Source: Deltaproteobacteria bacterium (GTDB taxonomy: Bacteria > Desulfobacterota > Binatia > Binatales > Binataceae). From it: DNA of 64,000 nt. Below are positions 37,241-46,154 of the stretch, in pieces. The stretch is taken from the NCBI GenBank assembly GCA_021799495.1, contig JAJZAI010000001.1, positions 1 to 64,000 on the forward strand. The letters are read 5' to 3'. The notes under the pieces are model-generated. The model ran no database searches, was not told where the DNA came from, and worked only from the letters and a program-made list of their open reading frames with translations. Numbering within the stretch: the stretch's first letter is position 1; each line of letters opens with the position of its first letter. The position numbers and the translations under genes are program-made.

Positions 37241-38050
37241 TCAGTCGGCGCGATGGGCGTCGTTGTGGCGAGGGCCAAGCAGCGCGGCGAGTTCGTGCTC
37301 GAAGCCGCCGGTTTCGATCGAGCAGTGCATTCCGCACTCTTTGGGCGCGCCCGTCTCCCACCACCATCGGCCCGAGCGCGGATCGGCGCCGGGCGCCACC
37401 GGCCGCGTGCATGGCGCGCACCCGATCGACGGAAAGCCCTTGTCGTAAAGCTCGTTGTACGGAATATCGTTGGCGCGGATATAGTCCCAGACCTCGCCCT
37501 CGGTCCAATCGGCGAGCGGCGCGATTTTCACGACGCCGCCGTGGTCGTGATCGATCTCGATTTTGCGAATGTTCGAGCGGGTCGCCCACTGCTCGCGGCG
37601 CAGTCCCGCCACCCATCCGTCGAAATGCATCAGCGCGCGGCGCAGCGGCAGCACCTTGCGCACCTGGCAGCAGAGCAGGCGCAGGTTGACGTCGCGATAA
37701 AACAGGTTCGCGCCGTGCTTCGAGACCATCTGTTCGACCATCCGCGTCTCCGGCATGAAGACTTCGGTGCGGATGCCGTATTTTTCGCGGAAGCGTTCGA
37801 TCAGCCGCTGCGTCTCTTCCGGCTGGCGGCCGGTGTCGATGGTGAAAACGCGCACGCCCGGATCGATCCGCCACGCCATCTCGATCAGCGCGCATCCTTC
37901 GGCCTGAAAGCTGGAACAGATACCGAGCCGGCGGCCGAATTTTTCGATCGCCCATGCCAGCACTTCCTGCGGCTCCTTGTCGTCGAGTTCGACCGCGGCC
38001 TCGCCGGCCTCCAGTTCATCCATCAGCAGGCGTTCGCTGTGCGCTTCCAT
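37241..38050 (-). CDS. cysH: Adenylyl-sulfate (APS) reductase, 4Fe-4S type
   Basis: GICSSFQAEGCALIEMAWRIDPGVRVFTIDTGRQPEET; CCQVRKVLPL...GCAPCTRPV cluster cysteines; KECGMHC. Confidence 0.94.
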   Translation of the reverse strand: MEAHSERLLMDELEAGEAAVELDDKEPQEVLAWAIEKFGRRLGICSSFQAEGCALIEMAWRIDPGVRVFTIDTGRQPEETQRLIERFREKYGIRTEVFMPETRMVEQMVSKHGANLFYRDVNLRLLCCQVRKVLPLRRALMHFDGWVAGLRREQWATRSNIRKIEIDHDHGGVVKIAPLADWTEGEVWDYIRANDIPYNELYDKGFPSIGCAPCTRPVAPGADPRSGRWWWETGAPKECGMHCSIETGGFEHELAALLGPRHNDAHRAD

Positions 38051-38090
38051 GTTTCGGTTACCTCTCGATGCGCTGGCGTCAACTGAATGG

Positions 38091-39722
38091 TCAGGCTCCC
38101 GCCGCGGCGGCGGCCGGAGTTTCGGCGGCGGCCGCGAGCAGTTCCGCGTCGGGAGTGCGTACGCAGAATTTGGCGAAGGTTTCGTCCGGCGCGCGGCGTT
38201 CGAGCCATGCCGCGACCAGCCGTGCGACGGTGTCTTCGATTTGCGCGGAGGGCACCCGGCGGAGCAGCGGCTTGCCGATCGCCGCGTCGCGGCCGAGGCC
38301 GCCGCGCAGGATTACGTCGAAGGCCTCGAGCGGCTCGCCGTTGGGACCGCGCCCGGTCGTGCCCTGCAAGCCGATATCGCCGGTCCAATGCTGCGCGCAG
38401 GCGTGCGGGCATCCGTCGAGATTGACCTTCAGCCCGCCCACCGCGTCGCCGAATTGCGCCGCCAGCCGATCGATTACCGTGGACAATTTTTCCTTGGTCG
38501 GCGTGACGGCGTAGTTGCAGTGCGGATCGCCGATACATCCGATCGACGACGCGTGGAGTCCGTTGACGCCCAGCGGAAAGCCGAGTTCGCCGACGCGCGC
38601 GACAACCTCGTCGAGGCGCTCCCGCGGGATTCCGCTGACAATGAAATTCTGGCGGCGCGTGAGCCGGATATCGCCCCCGATTTCGGCCGCGACCGCCGCG
38701 ATCGCGCGCATTGCCGCGCCGCTCATGAGCCCCAGCCGCACCGGAAAGCCGACATAGAAGAGTCCCGCCTGCTTCTGCTCGTGCACGCCCATGTGATCGC
38801 TCTCCGCGTCGGGCTGCGGCGGTTCTTCGAGGCGTTCCAGCGTACGGCCAAGCCGCGCTTCGACGAGCTCACGAAAGGCGTCAACGCCGTAGTCGTCGAT
38901 CATGAACTTGAGCCGCGCCTTGACGCGGGAGATGCGGTATTCGGTGGTCGAACGCCACACGTCCAGAATCGCGCGCAGGGTCGCGAGCGTATCTTCGCGC
39001 GGGATGAAAACGCCGAGATGGCGCGAGAGGCGCGGCGTCGAGGATTGGCCGCCGCCAACCCGCACCGCGAAGCCCTCGCGGCCGTCGCGAATCGCGCCGA
39101 CCATCGCGATGCAATTGATCTCCGGAGCGTTGCACTGGTGGCGGCACGCGGCGATCGAGATTTTGTGCTTGCGCGGCAAATCGGAATATTCGCGATTGCC
39201 GTAGAAAAAATTCGCCGCGTCGCCGATCAGGCCGGTGGCGTCGAACAACTCGTCATGATCGATTCCGGCCACCGGGCATCCAGTGATATTGCGCACGCAA
39301 TCGCCGCATCCGCCCATCGTCGAAAGCCCGACCGCCCGGAACCGCTCGAAAATCCCGGGCGCCTTGTCGAGCGTGAGGTAATGAAGCTGGATATTCTGGC
39401 GCGTCGTGAGCTCGCCCTGGCCGCGCCCGTGTTCCTCGCAAACCCGCCCGATCGCATCGAGCCCGGCCGGCGTCAGGATGCCGCTCGGAATCTTCACCCG
39501 CATCATGAAGGTCCCGATTTTCGGCTTGTCGTGGTACATCCCGAACCACTGCAAGCGCACGATGTCCTCTTCGGGCAGTTTTTCGTACGGCGTATCGGTC
39601 AGCCGCGACCATTGGTTGGCCAACTCGGTGGGAAACAGCTCGCGCTTGAGGCGCTCGACCGAATTGCGCTTGAGAACGGTTTCCCAGGATGGCGCTTCAC
39701 GCTTCGGCACAGGCTTAAGCAA
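38091..39722 (-). CDS. Ferredoxin-dependent sulfite (or nitrite) reductase
   Basis: HGRGQGELTTRQNIQLHYLTL; TMGGCGDCVRNITGCPVAGI; RLTRRQNFIVSGIP; VNLDGCPHACAQHWTGDIGLQG; adjacency to cysH favours sulfite. Confidence 0.92.
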   Translation of the reverse strand: MLKPVPKREAPSWETVLKRNSVERLKRELFPTELANQWSRLTDTPYEKLPEEDIVRLQWFGMYHDKPKIGTFMMRVKIPSGILTPAGLDAIGRVCEEHGRGQGELTTRQNIQLHYLTLDKAPGIFERFRAVGLSTMGGCGDCVRNITGCPVAGIDHDELFDATGLIGDAANFFYGNREYSDLPRKHKISIAACRHQCNAPEINCIAMVGAIRDGREGFAVRVGGGQSSTPRLSRHLGVFIPREDTLATLRAILDVWRSTTEYRISRVKARLKFMIDDYGVDAFRELVEARLGRTLERLEEPPQPDAESDHMGVHEQKQAGLFYVGFPVRLGLMSGAAMRAIAAVAAEIGGDIRLTRRQNFIVSGIPRERLDEVVARVGELGFPLGVNGLHASSIGCIGDPHCNYAVTPTKEKLSTVIDRLAAQFGDAVGGLKVNLDGCPHACAQHWTGDIGLQGTTGRGPNGEPLEAFDVILRGGLGRDAAIGKPLLRRVPSAQIEDTVARLVAAWLERRAPDETFAKFCVRTPDAELLAAAAETPAAAAAGA

Positions 39723-39756
39723 ATCTCCTGAATAACGTCGCAGATCGAAAGATAAC

Positions 39757-39806
39757 TAACACGACCATTTTAGTCAACTAAATAAATGAGTAAATTAGTC
39801 AGCTAT
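39757..39806. promoter_or_regulatory. Two abutting 25-bp IscR/Rrf2-type operator-like sites
   Basis: 39782-39806 ATAAATGAGTAAATTAGTCAGCTAT matches the E. coli IscR type-1 consensus ATASYYGACTRWWWYAGTCRRSTAT with 3 mismatches; 39757-39781 TAACACGACCATTTTAGTCAACTAA is a weaker copy. Confidence 0.6.
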
Positions 39807-39850
39807 TCTCTTATATCCGGATTACTGCTATCCTTGGTGCGGGGAAGACC

Positions 39851-40288
39851 ATGAAATTCGGTGTCGGAGTCGACTACTGTCTGAAAGCTCTGATCATGCT
39901 GGCCGAGCGCTATCCAGGCGCGGCGCCGCAGCGGGTCGAGGAGATCGCCGCGGCGCAGGCGATTCCGGAGAATTATCTGCGGCGGCTGTTGATCGAGCTG
40001 AAACGCGGCGGATTGGTCGCCAGCCAGAAGGGGCCGAGCGGCGGCTACCTGCTGGCGCGCCATCCGGCGAAAATCACGATGCTTGATGTCGTGCAGATTA
40101 TCGAAGGCGACTACGCCCCGGTCGAATGCCTTGAGGAGACCGGCAATTCGCCCTGCAGCCGGGGCGAAACCTGCGCGATGCGCGGGGTGTGGTGCGAGGT
40201 GCGCGACAGCGTCACCGCGATTCTGCAGCGCACGACGCTGCAGGCGCTGGCCGAGCGCCGGCGCAGCGCGCTGCATTTTCAAATTTAA
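39851..40288 (+). CDS. Rrf2-family transcriptional regulator
   Basis: YCLKALIMLAERYPGAAPQRVEEIAAAQAIPENYLRRLLIELKRGGLVASQKGPSGGYLLARHP; cysteines CLEETGNSPCSRGETC. Confidence 0.93.
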   Translation: MKFGVGVDYCLKALIMLAERYPGAAPQRVEEIAAAQAIPENYLRRLLIELKRGGLVASQKGPSGGYLLARHPAKITMLDVVQIIEGDYAPVECLEETGNSPCSRGETCAMRGVWCEVRDSVTAILQRTTLQALAERRRSALHFQI

Positions 40289-40509
40289 TCCGGGTTGCGC
40301 CCGGCGCGCGCGGACGCAGATGCGCCGCCAATCAGGCGCGGCTTAACTGAAACAGCCGACGCCCGTTAACGTCTAAGAACTATGGATGGGATGGCGGCGC
40401 GCGCGCGGGCTTCTGGATGTCGCGCGCGCGGCGATCGCTTGCCGCCACGCCATTCAAATAGGAAGATCGAGAAGGTTGGCCGCCATCGCGCGGCCGAGGC
40501 CATCAATCC

Positions 40510-41730
40510 ATGACGTTATCGAAACACCGCTCGCGCTGGTTCAGACTGCCGCTGCTTGGCGCGATCGCGGGATTTATTTTAATCGCCGGCGCGGCCGTAT
40601 CGGCGCATGCCCAACAGGGCCAGGTCTTTCCGCCGCCAGGCGCCTCGATTCCGCGAAGCCAGAACCAGGGCGGCGCCTCGGTGCTCGAACTGCCGGCGAT
40701 GCCGGGCGGACAGGGCGGCGGCGGCGCGACCGCGACCCTGCCGCGCATCGCTCCGCAACCCGGAGCCGACACGGCCACGCTGCCGCGACTGGCGCCCCAG
40801 CCGGGCGGCGCGGCGCTCAGCCTGCCGGCGCGCGATTTGCGCTCCCAGCAAGGCTACAAGCAGGTGACGGTCACGGTCACGGATCAGAATGGCCGCTACG
40901 TCACCGACCTGCGCGAAAATGATTTCAAGCTGCTGGTCGACGGCCAGCCGCGGCAGATCGCGTTCTTCCGCCAGGACCTGAACACTCCCGTCTCGGTCGG
41001 GATCATCGTCGACACTTCCGGCAGCATGCAGCCCAAGCTGGCGCAGGCGCGCGCCGCGATTACGGAATTCGTGCGCAATCTGAATCCGCAGGACGACGTC
41101 TTCATGTTCGCGTTTTCGAGCCGGCCGTTCCTGCTGCAGCCCTTCACCACCAATCACTACCTGATTCTCAGCCGGCTGGAACTGCTCCACGCTTACGGCC
41201 AGACCGCGCTTTTCGACACGATCCTGGACGGCCTGCTGATGGTTCAGCACGGGCGCTACGACAAAAAGGCGCTGCTGGTGATTACCGACGGCATGGACAA
41301 CACCAGCGAGGCGACGCTGGGCCAGGTGGTCGCGCAGGCGCGCCGGATGGGCGTGCTGATTTATTCGATCGGCATCGGCGATCCCAATGTGGGCGGCGGT
41401 TCGGGCGGACCGCTCTCGTCGTTGTTCGGAGGAGGGGATGTCGACGAAGTGGATGCGAGCACGCTCGATCTGCTTTCGAGCGAAACCGGCGCCAAGACCT
41501 ACATCATCCGCGAGGTCGGCGACGGCGCCGCGCTGCGCAACGCGTGCGCCTCGATCAGCCGCGAATTGCGTGAACAGTACACAATCGGCTTCGTCGCGCC
41601 CGATGCGTCCCGCGGCGGCTATCGCACCATCCACGTCGACCTGCCGTCACGCCCCGGAGATCGCGTCCGCGTGCGCAAGGGCGTCGAAGTCGGATCCGGC
41701 GCGGAATCAGCCTCGTCCACGTATCCGTGA
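40510..41730 (+). CDS. Secreted vWFA-domain protein (VWFA-related acidobacterial type)
   Basis: VTVTDQNGRYVTDLRENDFKLLVDGQPRQIAFFRQDLNTPVSVGIIVDTSGSMQPKLAQARAAITEFV. Confidence 0.9.
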   Translation: MTLSKHRSRWFRLPLLGAIAGFILIAGAAVSAHAQQGQVFPPPGASIPRSQNQGGASVLELPAMPGGQGGGGATATLPRIAPQPGADTATLPRLAPQPGGAALSLPARDLRSQQGYKQVTVTVTDQNGRYVTDLRENDFKLLVDGQPRQIAFFRQDLNTPVSVGIIVDTSGSMQPKLAQARAAITEFVRNLNPQDDVFMFAFSSRPFLLQPFTTNHYLILSRLELLHAYGQTALFDTILDGLLMVQHGRYDKKALLVITDGMDNTSEATLGQVVAQARRMGVLIYSIGIGDPNVGGGSGGPLSSLFGGGDVDEVDASTLDLLSSETGAKTYIIREVGDGAALRNACASISRELREQYTIGFVAPDASRGGYRTIHVDLPSRPGDRVRVRKGVEVGSGAESASSTYP

Positions 41731-41775
41731 ACGCGCGGCGCCGCGCTTTGAAGCGCCTGTAAAGCCGCGCGCCGA

Positions 41776-42489
41776 TCAGCGCGAATTCGCGTCCTGCGGC
41801 GGTTTTCTGACCGGAAACGGCGCGATAAAGGCGCGGCCCGGATCGGGCAGCAGATTGAGAAATTTAACTTCGGCGAAATCGCCGGCGACCTGAATCGCCG
41901 AGAGCGTCGCGTTATCGACGCGAATCCGATGGAAGTACGCCAAATCCAGCCCCATGAAATGGCACAGCACGGTCCGCACGATATCGCCGTGGGAGATGAA
42001 CAGCACGCGCTTGCCGGGATAAGACGTTAGCGAGCGCATCACCGCGGCCACGCCGCGCGCCTGCACCTGCCGGATCGTTTCGCCGCCGGGAGTGGGATTT
42101 TCCACCGGCGATTTGCGGTAAGTCTTGTAGTGCGGATCCTCGATCAGCTCGTGATAGCTCATCCCCTCCCAGCGGCCGTACAGCACTTCGGCGATGTCCG
42201 GCTCCTCGACGATTTCGAGGCCGCCGAGACCCTCGGCCATGATTTCCGCCGATTGCCGCGCGCGCACCAGCGGGCTGGTGACGATCAATTCCGGACCGAC
42301 CGTGTGGGCGAAGCGGGCCGTCGCCGCGACCTGCGCCCGGCCGTTTTCATTCAGCTCCACCGGATGGCGCCCCATCACGCGCCCTTCGCGGTTCCATCCA
42401 GTCTCGCCATGCCGCATCAGGATGGCGACGCCGCGCGCGCCGTTGGTTTCGAGCAGTTTTTGCGCCACGTAAAAAGGCCCCAGCGCCAT
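41776..42489 (-). CDS. Histidine phosphatase family protein
   Basis: VAILMRHGETGWNREGRVMGRHPVELNENGRAQ; LFISHGDIVRTVLCHF. Confidence 0.93.
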   Translation of the reverse strand: MALGPFYVAQKLLETNGARGVAILMRHGETGWNREGRVMGRHPVELNENGRAQVAATARFAHTVGPELIVTSPLVRARQSAEIMAEGLGGLEIVEEPDIAEVLYGRWEGMSYHELIEDPHYKTYRKSPVENPTPGGETIRQVQARGVAAVMRSLTSYPGKRVLFISHGDIVRTVLCHFMGLDLAYFHRIRVDNATLSAIQVAGDFAEVKFLNLLPDPGRAFIAPFPVRKPPQDANSR

Positions 42490-42598
42490 TGTGATCTTCG
42501 CCCGTTGGAATTTTCAATGAAAAGGCGGCGGCCGCCTTGAATGCGTCCGCCGCCCGTCGCCGCCCGGATTCTCGATCTCTCCGCGCCGCCGCCGATGC

Positions 42599-43810
42599 TC
42601 AGCGTCCCGCCGCCGCGGCCGCGTGTTCAGCGCCATTCGCGGCCGGCGCCAGTCCGCAAAACGCCTCGTAATCGATAAGGCCGGTCTGCGTCGGATGGTC
42701 GCTGCAGACGGGGCAATCCGGGTTGCGCCGGATTTTGAGCACCCGCACGTAATCCGACGAAAGCGTGTCGAAATAGACCATCTTGCCAATCAGCGGCTTG
42801 CCCGCCCCGAGAAGCAGCTTGATCGCTTCAAGCGCTTCGATCGAACCGATCAGTCCCGGCAGCGCGCCCAGCACGCCCGCTTCGGCGCACGAGGGCGCCA
42901 TGTCGGGCGGCGCCGGCTCCGGATAGAGGCATCGGTAGCACGGTCCGCCGGCGGCCGGATAAAAAACCGTGGCGTTGCCCTCGAAGCGGAAAATCGCGCC
43001 GTCCACGAGCGGCTTCCCGGCCAGCACGCAGGCGTCGTTGATCAAATAGCGGGTCGGAAAATTATCGCCGCAATTCACCACGACGTCGTAGCCCGCGATT
43101 ATCCCCATCACGTTTTCCGAGCTCAGACGCACGTCGTGCCGGTTCACCTTGACGCCGGGATTGAGCGCGTTGATCTGCTTCTGCGCGGATTCGGTTTTGG
43201 GAATCCCGACCCGGTCGGTCGTATGGATAATCTGGCGTTGCAGGTTCGAGAGATCGACCACGTCGAAATCCACCAGGCCGATCGTGCCGACGCCCGCCGC
43301 CGCGAGATAGAGCGAAGTCGGCGAACCGAGCGCGCCCGCGCCCAGAATCAGCACTTTGGAATCGAGCAGCTTCGCCTGCCCTTTCTCGCCCACTTCGGGA
43401 ATGACGAAATGGCGCGAATAGCGCGTGATCTCGTCCTGCGTGAACGCGCGATCGGCGACCCACGGCAGGCCGCGATCCTTCCATGCGTTGAAACCGCCGG
43501 TCAGGTTGTAAAGGTTCTCGTAACCGAGTTCCTTGAGAGCGCGCGCCGCCAGCAGCGAGCGCGTGCCCGACGCGCACTGCAGGATGATCGGCGCTTTGTG
43601 GTCGGAAACTTTTTCCTCAATCCGCAGTTCCAGGAAGCCGCGCGGAATCCCGACCGCCTGCGGAATATGCCCCTGGCGCCATTCGTCGCTCTCGCGCACG
43701 TCGATCAGCACCGTGCCCGGCTGGTCGAGCATCCGCCGCGCCTCATCAATATCGATCGCCTTAATCGAGGCCCGCGCCTCGTCGATGATGTTCTTCGAGC
43801 TTTTAGCCAT
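42599..43810 (-). CDS. MoeB/ThiF-type adenylyltransferase with N-terminal rhodanese domain
   Basis: Rhodanese TVLIDVRESDEWRQGHIPQAVGIPRG...ILQCASGTRSLLAARAL; then YSRHFVIPEVGEKGQAKLLDSKVLILGAGALGSPTSLYLAAAGVGTIGLVDFDVVDLSNLQRQ. Confidence 0.94.
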   Translation of the reverse strand: MAKSSKNIIDEARASIKAIDIDEARRMLDQPGTVLIDVRESDEWRQGHIPQAVGIPRGFLELRIEEKVSDHKAPIILQCASGTRSLLAARALKELGYENLYNLTGGFNAWKDRGLPWVADRAFTQDEITRYSRHFVIPEVGEKGQAKLLDSKVLILGAGALGSPTSLYLAAAGVGTIGLVDFDVVDLSNLQRQIIHTTDRVGIPKTESAQKQINALNPGVKVNRHDVRLSSENVMGIIAGYDVVVNCGDNFPTRYLINDACVLAGKPLVDGAIFRFEGNATVFYPAAGGPCYRCLYPEPAPPDMAPSCAEAGVLGALPGLIGSIEALEAIKLLLGAGKPLIGKMVYFDTLSSDYVRVLKIRRNPDCPVCSDHPTQTGLIDYEAFCGLAPAANGAEHAAAAAGR

Positions 43811-43922
43811 TTGCCTGTTCCTTCGAGTTCGCGTTCCGCGGGCGGCGCGAACTCCGGCCGCCTGAAATCGGTCTTATGATGCAACCATTATAATTACGCG
43901 CGCGCCGCCGCGCATCCCGGCT

Positions 43923-44411
43923 TCAGCCGCCGATCATCCGATGCGATTCGACCAGGGCCTGCACGAAATTAAGCACGCGGCGGGCGTGGCCGCGCGGCGT
44001 AACGTCGTGAAATGCGCGCGCGATCCGGCCGTCGCGGCCGATGACGAAGGTCGCGCGCAGCGGCCGGCCGTCGCGCAGCACGCCGAAGGCCTCGGCCAGT
44101 TCGCCGCTTTCGTCGGCCAGCAGCGTGAACGGAAAGCCGTGCTTGTCGGCGAACGCGCGATGCGACGCGGCGCTATTGGCGCTCACGCCCACGACCGCGC
44201 ATCCGAGCGCGCGGAATTGCTCGTGCAGATCGCGGAACTCGCGTCCTTCGACCGTGCATCCGGGCGTATCGTCCTGCGGATAGAAATAGAGCGCCACGAT
44301 TTCGCCGGCGTAGTCGGCCAGCCGCCGGGTGCGGCCAAACTGGTCGAGCAGCGCGATGCCGCGAAACGCCGGAGCGCCCGCCGCGCGAATCTCATCGACC
44401 CGCGGCGGCAT
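43923..44411 (-). CDS. Peroxiredoxin (BCP/AhpC-TSA family)
   Basis: IVALYFYPQDDTPGCTVEGREFRDLHEQFRALGCAVVGVSANSAASHRAFADKHGFPFTLLAD; start set at MPPRVDEIRAAG, slightly overlapping thiC. Confidence 0.88.
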   Translation of the reverse strand: MPPRVDEIRAAGAPAFRGIALLDQFGRTRRLADYAGEIVALYFYPQDDTPGCTVEGREFRDLHEQFRALGCAVVGVSANSAASHRAFADKHGFPFTLLADESGELAEAFGVLRDGRPLRATFVIGRDGRIARAFHDVTPRGHARRVLNFVQALVESHRMIGG

Positions 44412-45708
44412 GGGTTTCCACCTGTTCCAGCGCCCGCTTGCGCGTGAATTTGATCGCGGCGTTGTCGATATTGATCGAGCAGAGCGAGCCGCACATGCTG
44501 CAGACGTTGGACCCCGCCGCCTCGCTCTCTTCCTTGTAGCGGCGCGCCTTGTCCGGGTCCATCGCCATCGCGTACATCCCCTCCCAATTGAGCGCCTTGC
44601 GATAGCGCGACATCTGGTCGTTCCAGATTTTCGCGGCGCGCACGCCTTTGACGAGATCGCCCGAATGCGCCGCGATCCGCGTGGCGATAACGCCTTCGCG
44701 CACGTCCTCGATATCGGGAAGTCGCAGATGCTCAGCGGGCGTGACATAGCACAGGAAATCGGTGCCGGCGGCGGAAGCGATCGCGCCGCCGATCGCGCCC
44801 GTGATGTGGTCATAGCCGGGCGCGACGTCGCAGGTCAGCGGCCCCAGCACATAAAACGGCGCGCCGCCGCAAACCCGCTTTTCGAGCTTGACGTTGGCTT
44901 CGATCTGGTCGAGCGGCACATGGCCCGGCCCTTCGATCATCACCTGCACGCCGAGCGCGCGCGCCCGCTCCGTCAGTTCTCCGAGCACCAGCAATTCGGC
45001 AAGCTGGCCGCGGTCGGTGGCGTCGCCGGTGGCGCCCGGACGCAATCCGTCGCCCAGCGAAATCGTGACGTCGTGCTCGCGCAGAAGCGCGCAAACTTCG
45101 TCGAAATGCTCGTAAAGCGGATTTTCGTTCCCGGTGCGCTCGATCCACGCCGCCAGCAGCGCGCCGCCGCGGGAGACGATTCCCTCGATCCGGCCGTGGC
45201 CGCGCAGCTTGCGCACGGTCTCGCGCGTGACGCCGCAATGCAGCGTCATGTAATCCACGCCCTGGCGCGCCTGCCGCTCGATCACGTCGAGAAAATTGGG
45301 CGCCTCCAGGTCCATGATCGAACGCTCGGACGCGACCTGGTATATCGGCACCGTGCCCAGCATCACGGGGCTCCGCGACAGCACTTCCATCCGAATCTGG
45401 TCGAGGTCGGTTCCGGTTGACAGGTCCATTACGGAGTCCGCGCCGAACCGCACCGCCGTGTAAAGCTTTTCGATCTCCTCTTCAATCAACTGATGGAAGT
45501 TCGAGGCGCCGATATTGGCGTTGACCTTGGTCCGGAGCTGTTTGCCGATGCCGATCGCGCGGAATTCATGATGATGGTTGTGCGGAATCACCACCTCGCC
45601 ACTGGCGACGAGAGCGCGGATTTCCTCGGGCCGCAGTCCTTCGTCCTCGGCGACTTCCGTCATCTGCTGGGTGATCAAGCCTTTGCGGGCCGCTTCAAGT
45701 TGCGTCAT
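44392..45708 (-). CDS. thiC: Phosphomethylpyrimidine synthase
   Basis: VIPHNHHHEFRAIGIGKQLRTKVNANIGAS; MDLSTGTDLDQIR; VMIEGPGHVPLDQIEANV; C-terminal SNVCSMCGSLCSI cluster motif. Confidence 0.96.
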   Translation of the reverse strand: MTQLEAARKGLITQQMTEVAEDEGLRPEEIRALVASGEVVIPHNHHHEFRAIGIGKQLRTKVNANIGASNFHQLIEEEIEKLYTAVRFGADSVMDLSTGTDLDQIRMEVLSRSPVMLGTVPIYQVASERSIMDLEAPNFLDVIERQARQGVDYMTLHCGVTRETVRKLRGHGRIEGIVSRGGALLAAWIERTGNENPLYEHFDEVCALLREHDVTISLGDGLRPGATGDATDRGQLAELLVLGELTERARALGVQVMIEGPGHVPLDQIEANVKLEKRVCGGAPFYVLGPLTCDVAPGYDHITGAIGGAIASAAGTDFLCYVTPAEHLRLPDIEDVREGVIATRIAAHSGDLVKGVRAAKIWNDQMSRYRKALNWEGMYAMAMDPDKARRYKEESEAAGSNVCSMCGSLCSINIDNAAIKFTRKRALEQVETHAAAGR

Positions 45709-46089
45709 CTCGATACCTCTAATACCTGCCGTCGAATCGTGCCGCCCGTTACGCCGCGGGACTTTCTATATACACCCGCCGGCCGCGCGCGTCACGGTTT
45801 ACGCCAATCCTTTCCCCAAGCCTGATTTGGATCGGCGACTTCCGGCGCATCGCCGGTGCCATGCGGTCTTCACGCAGATACGACAGCCGTGATTTTCCGG
45901 TCGGAACCCCACTTAAATCCCGACCTGCCAAGGCAACTATTTCGCCATGCGCGAATGCGGTCAAGGCTGAACACTTTGGCCGTGTTTATCGAACCAACCA
46001 TCCGGGCTGACTTACGCATCGCAGAGTGTTTCAATTCGACGCAATATGCGTTAATTAAAGTTCAACTTATTGGCGTCGCAATGTTAATT

Positions 46090-46154
46090 GCCGATTTCGC
46101 GTGATACAGCCGAATTTACACGATTGTCGCTCGTACTTAGCTGATTTTGCGTGA
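46090..46154. repeat. Pair of 15-nt direct repeats 50 bp apart upstream of / overlapping the GT4 start
   Basis: GCCGATTTCGCGTGA (46090-46104) and GCTGATTTTGCGTGA (46140-46154). Confidence 0.5.

Noticed and set aside
36750-37955. 401-aa minus-strand ORF
   Set aside because: N-terminal part is an out-of-frame reading of cysH; only the portion from MSADVNF (37235) is a plausible gene.
43923-44813. 296-aa minus-strand ORF as an extended peroxiredoxin
   Set aside because: The N-terminal extension is out-of-frame thiC; peroxiredoxin starts near 44411.
45709-46150. TPP riboswitch upstream of thiC
   Set aside because: Read on the minus strand; no recognisable CTGAGA / ACCTGATC thi-box elements. 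An Infernal scan would settle it.
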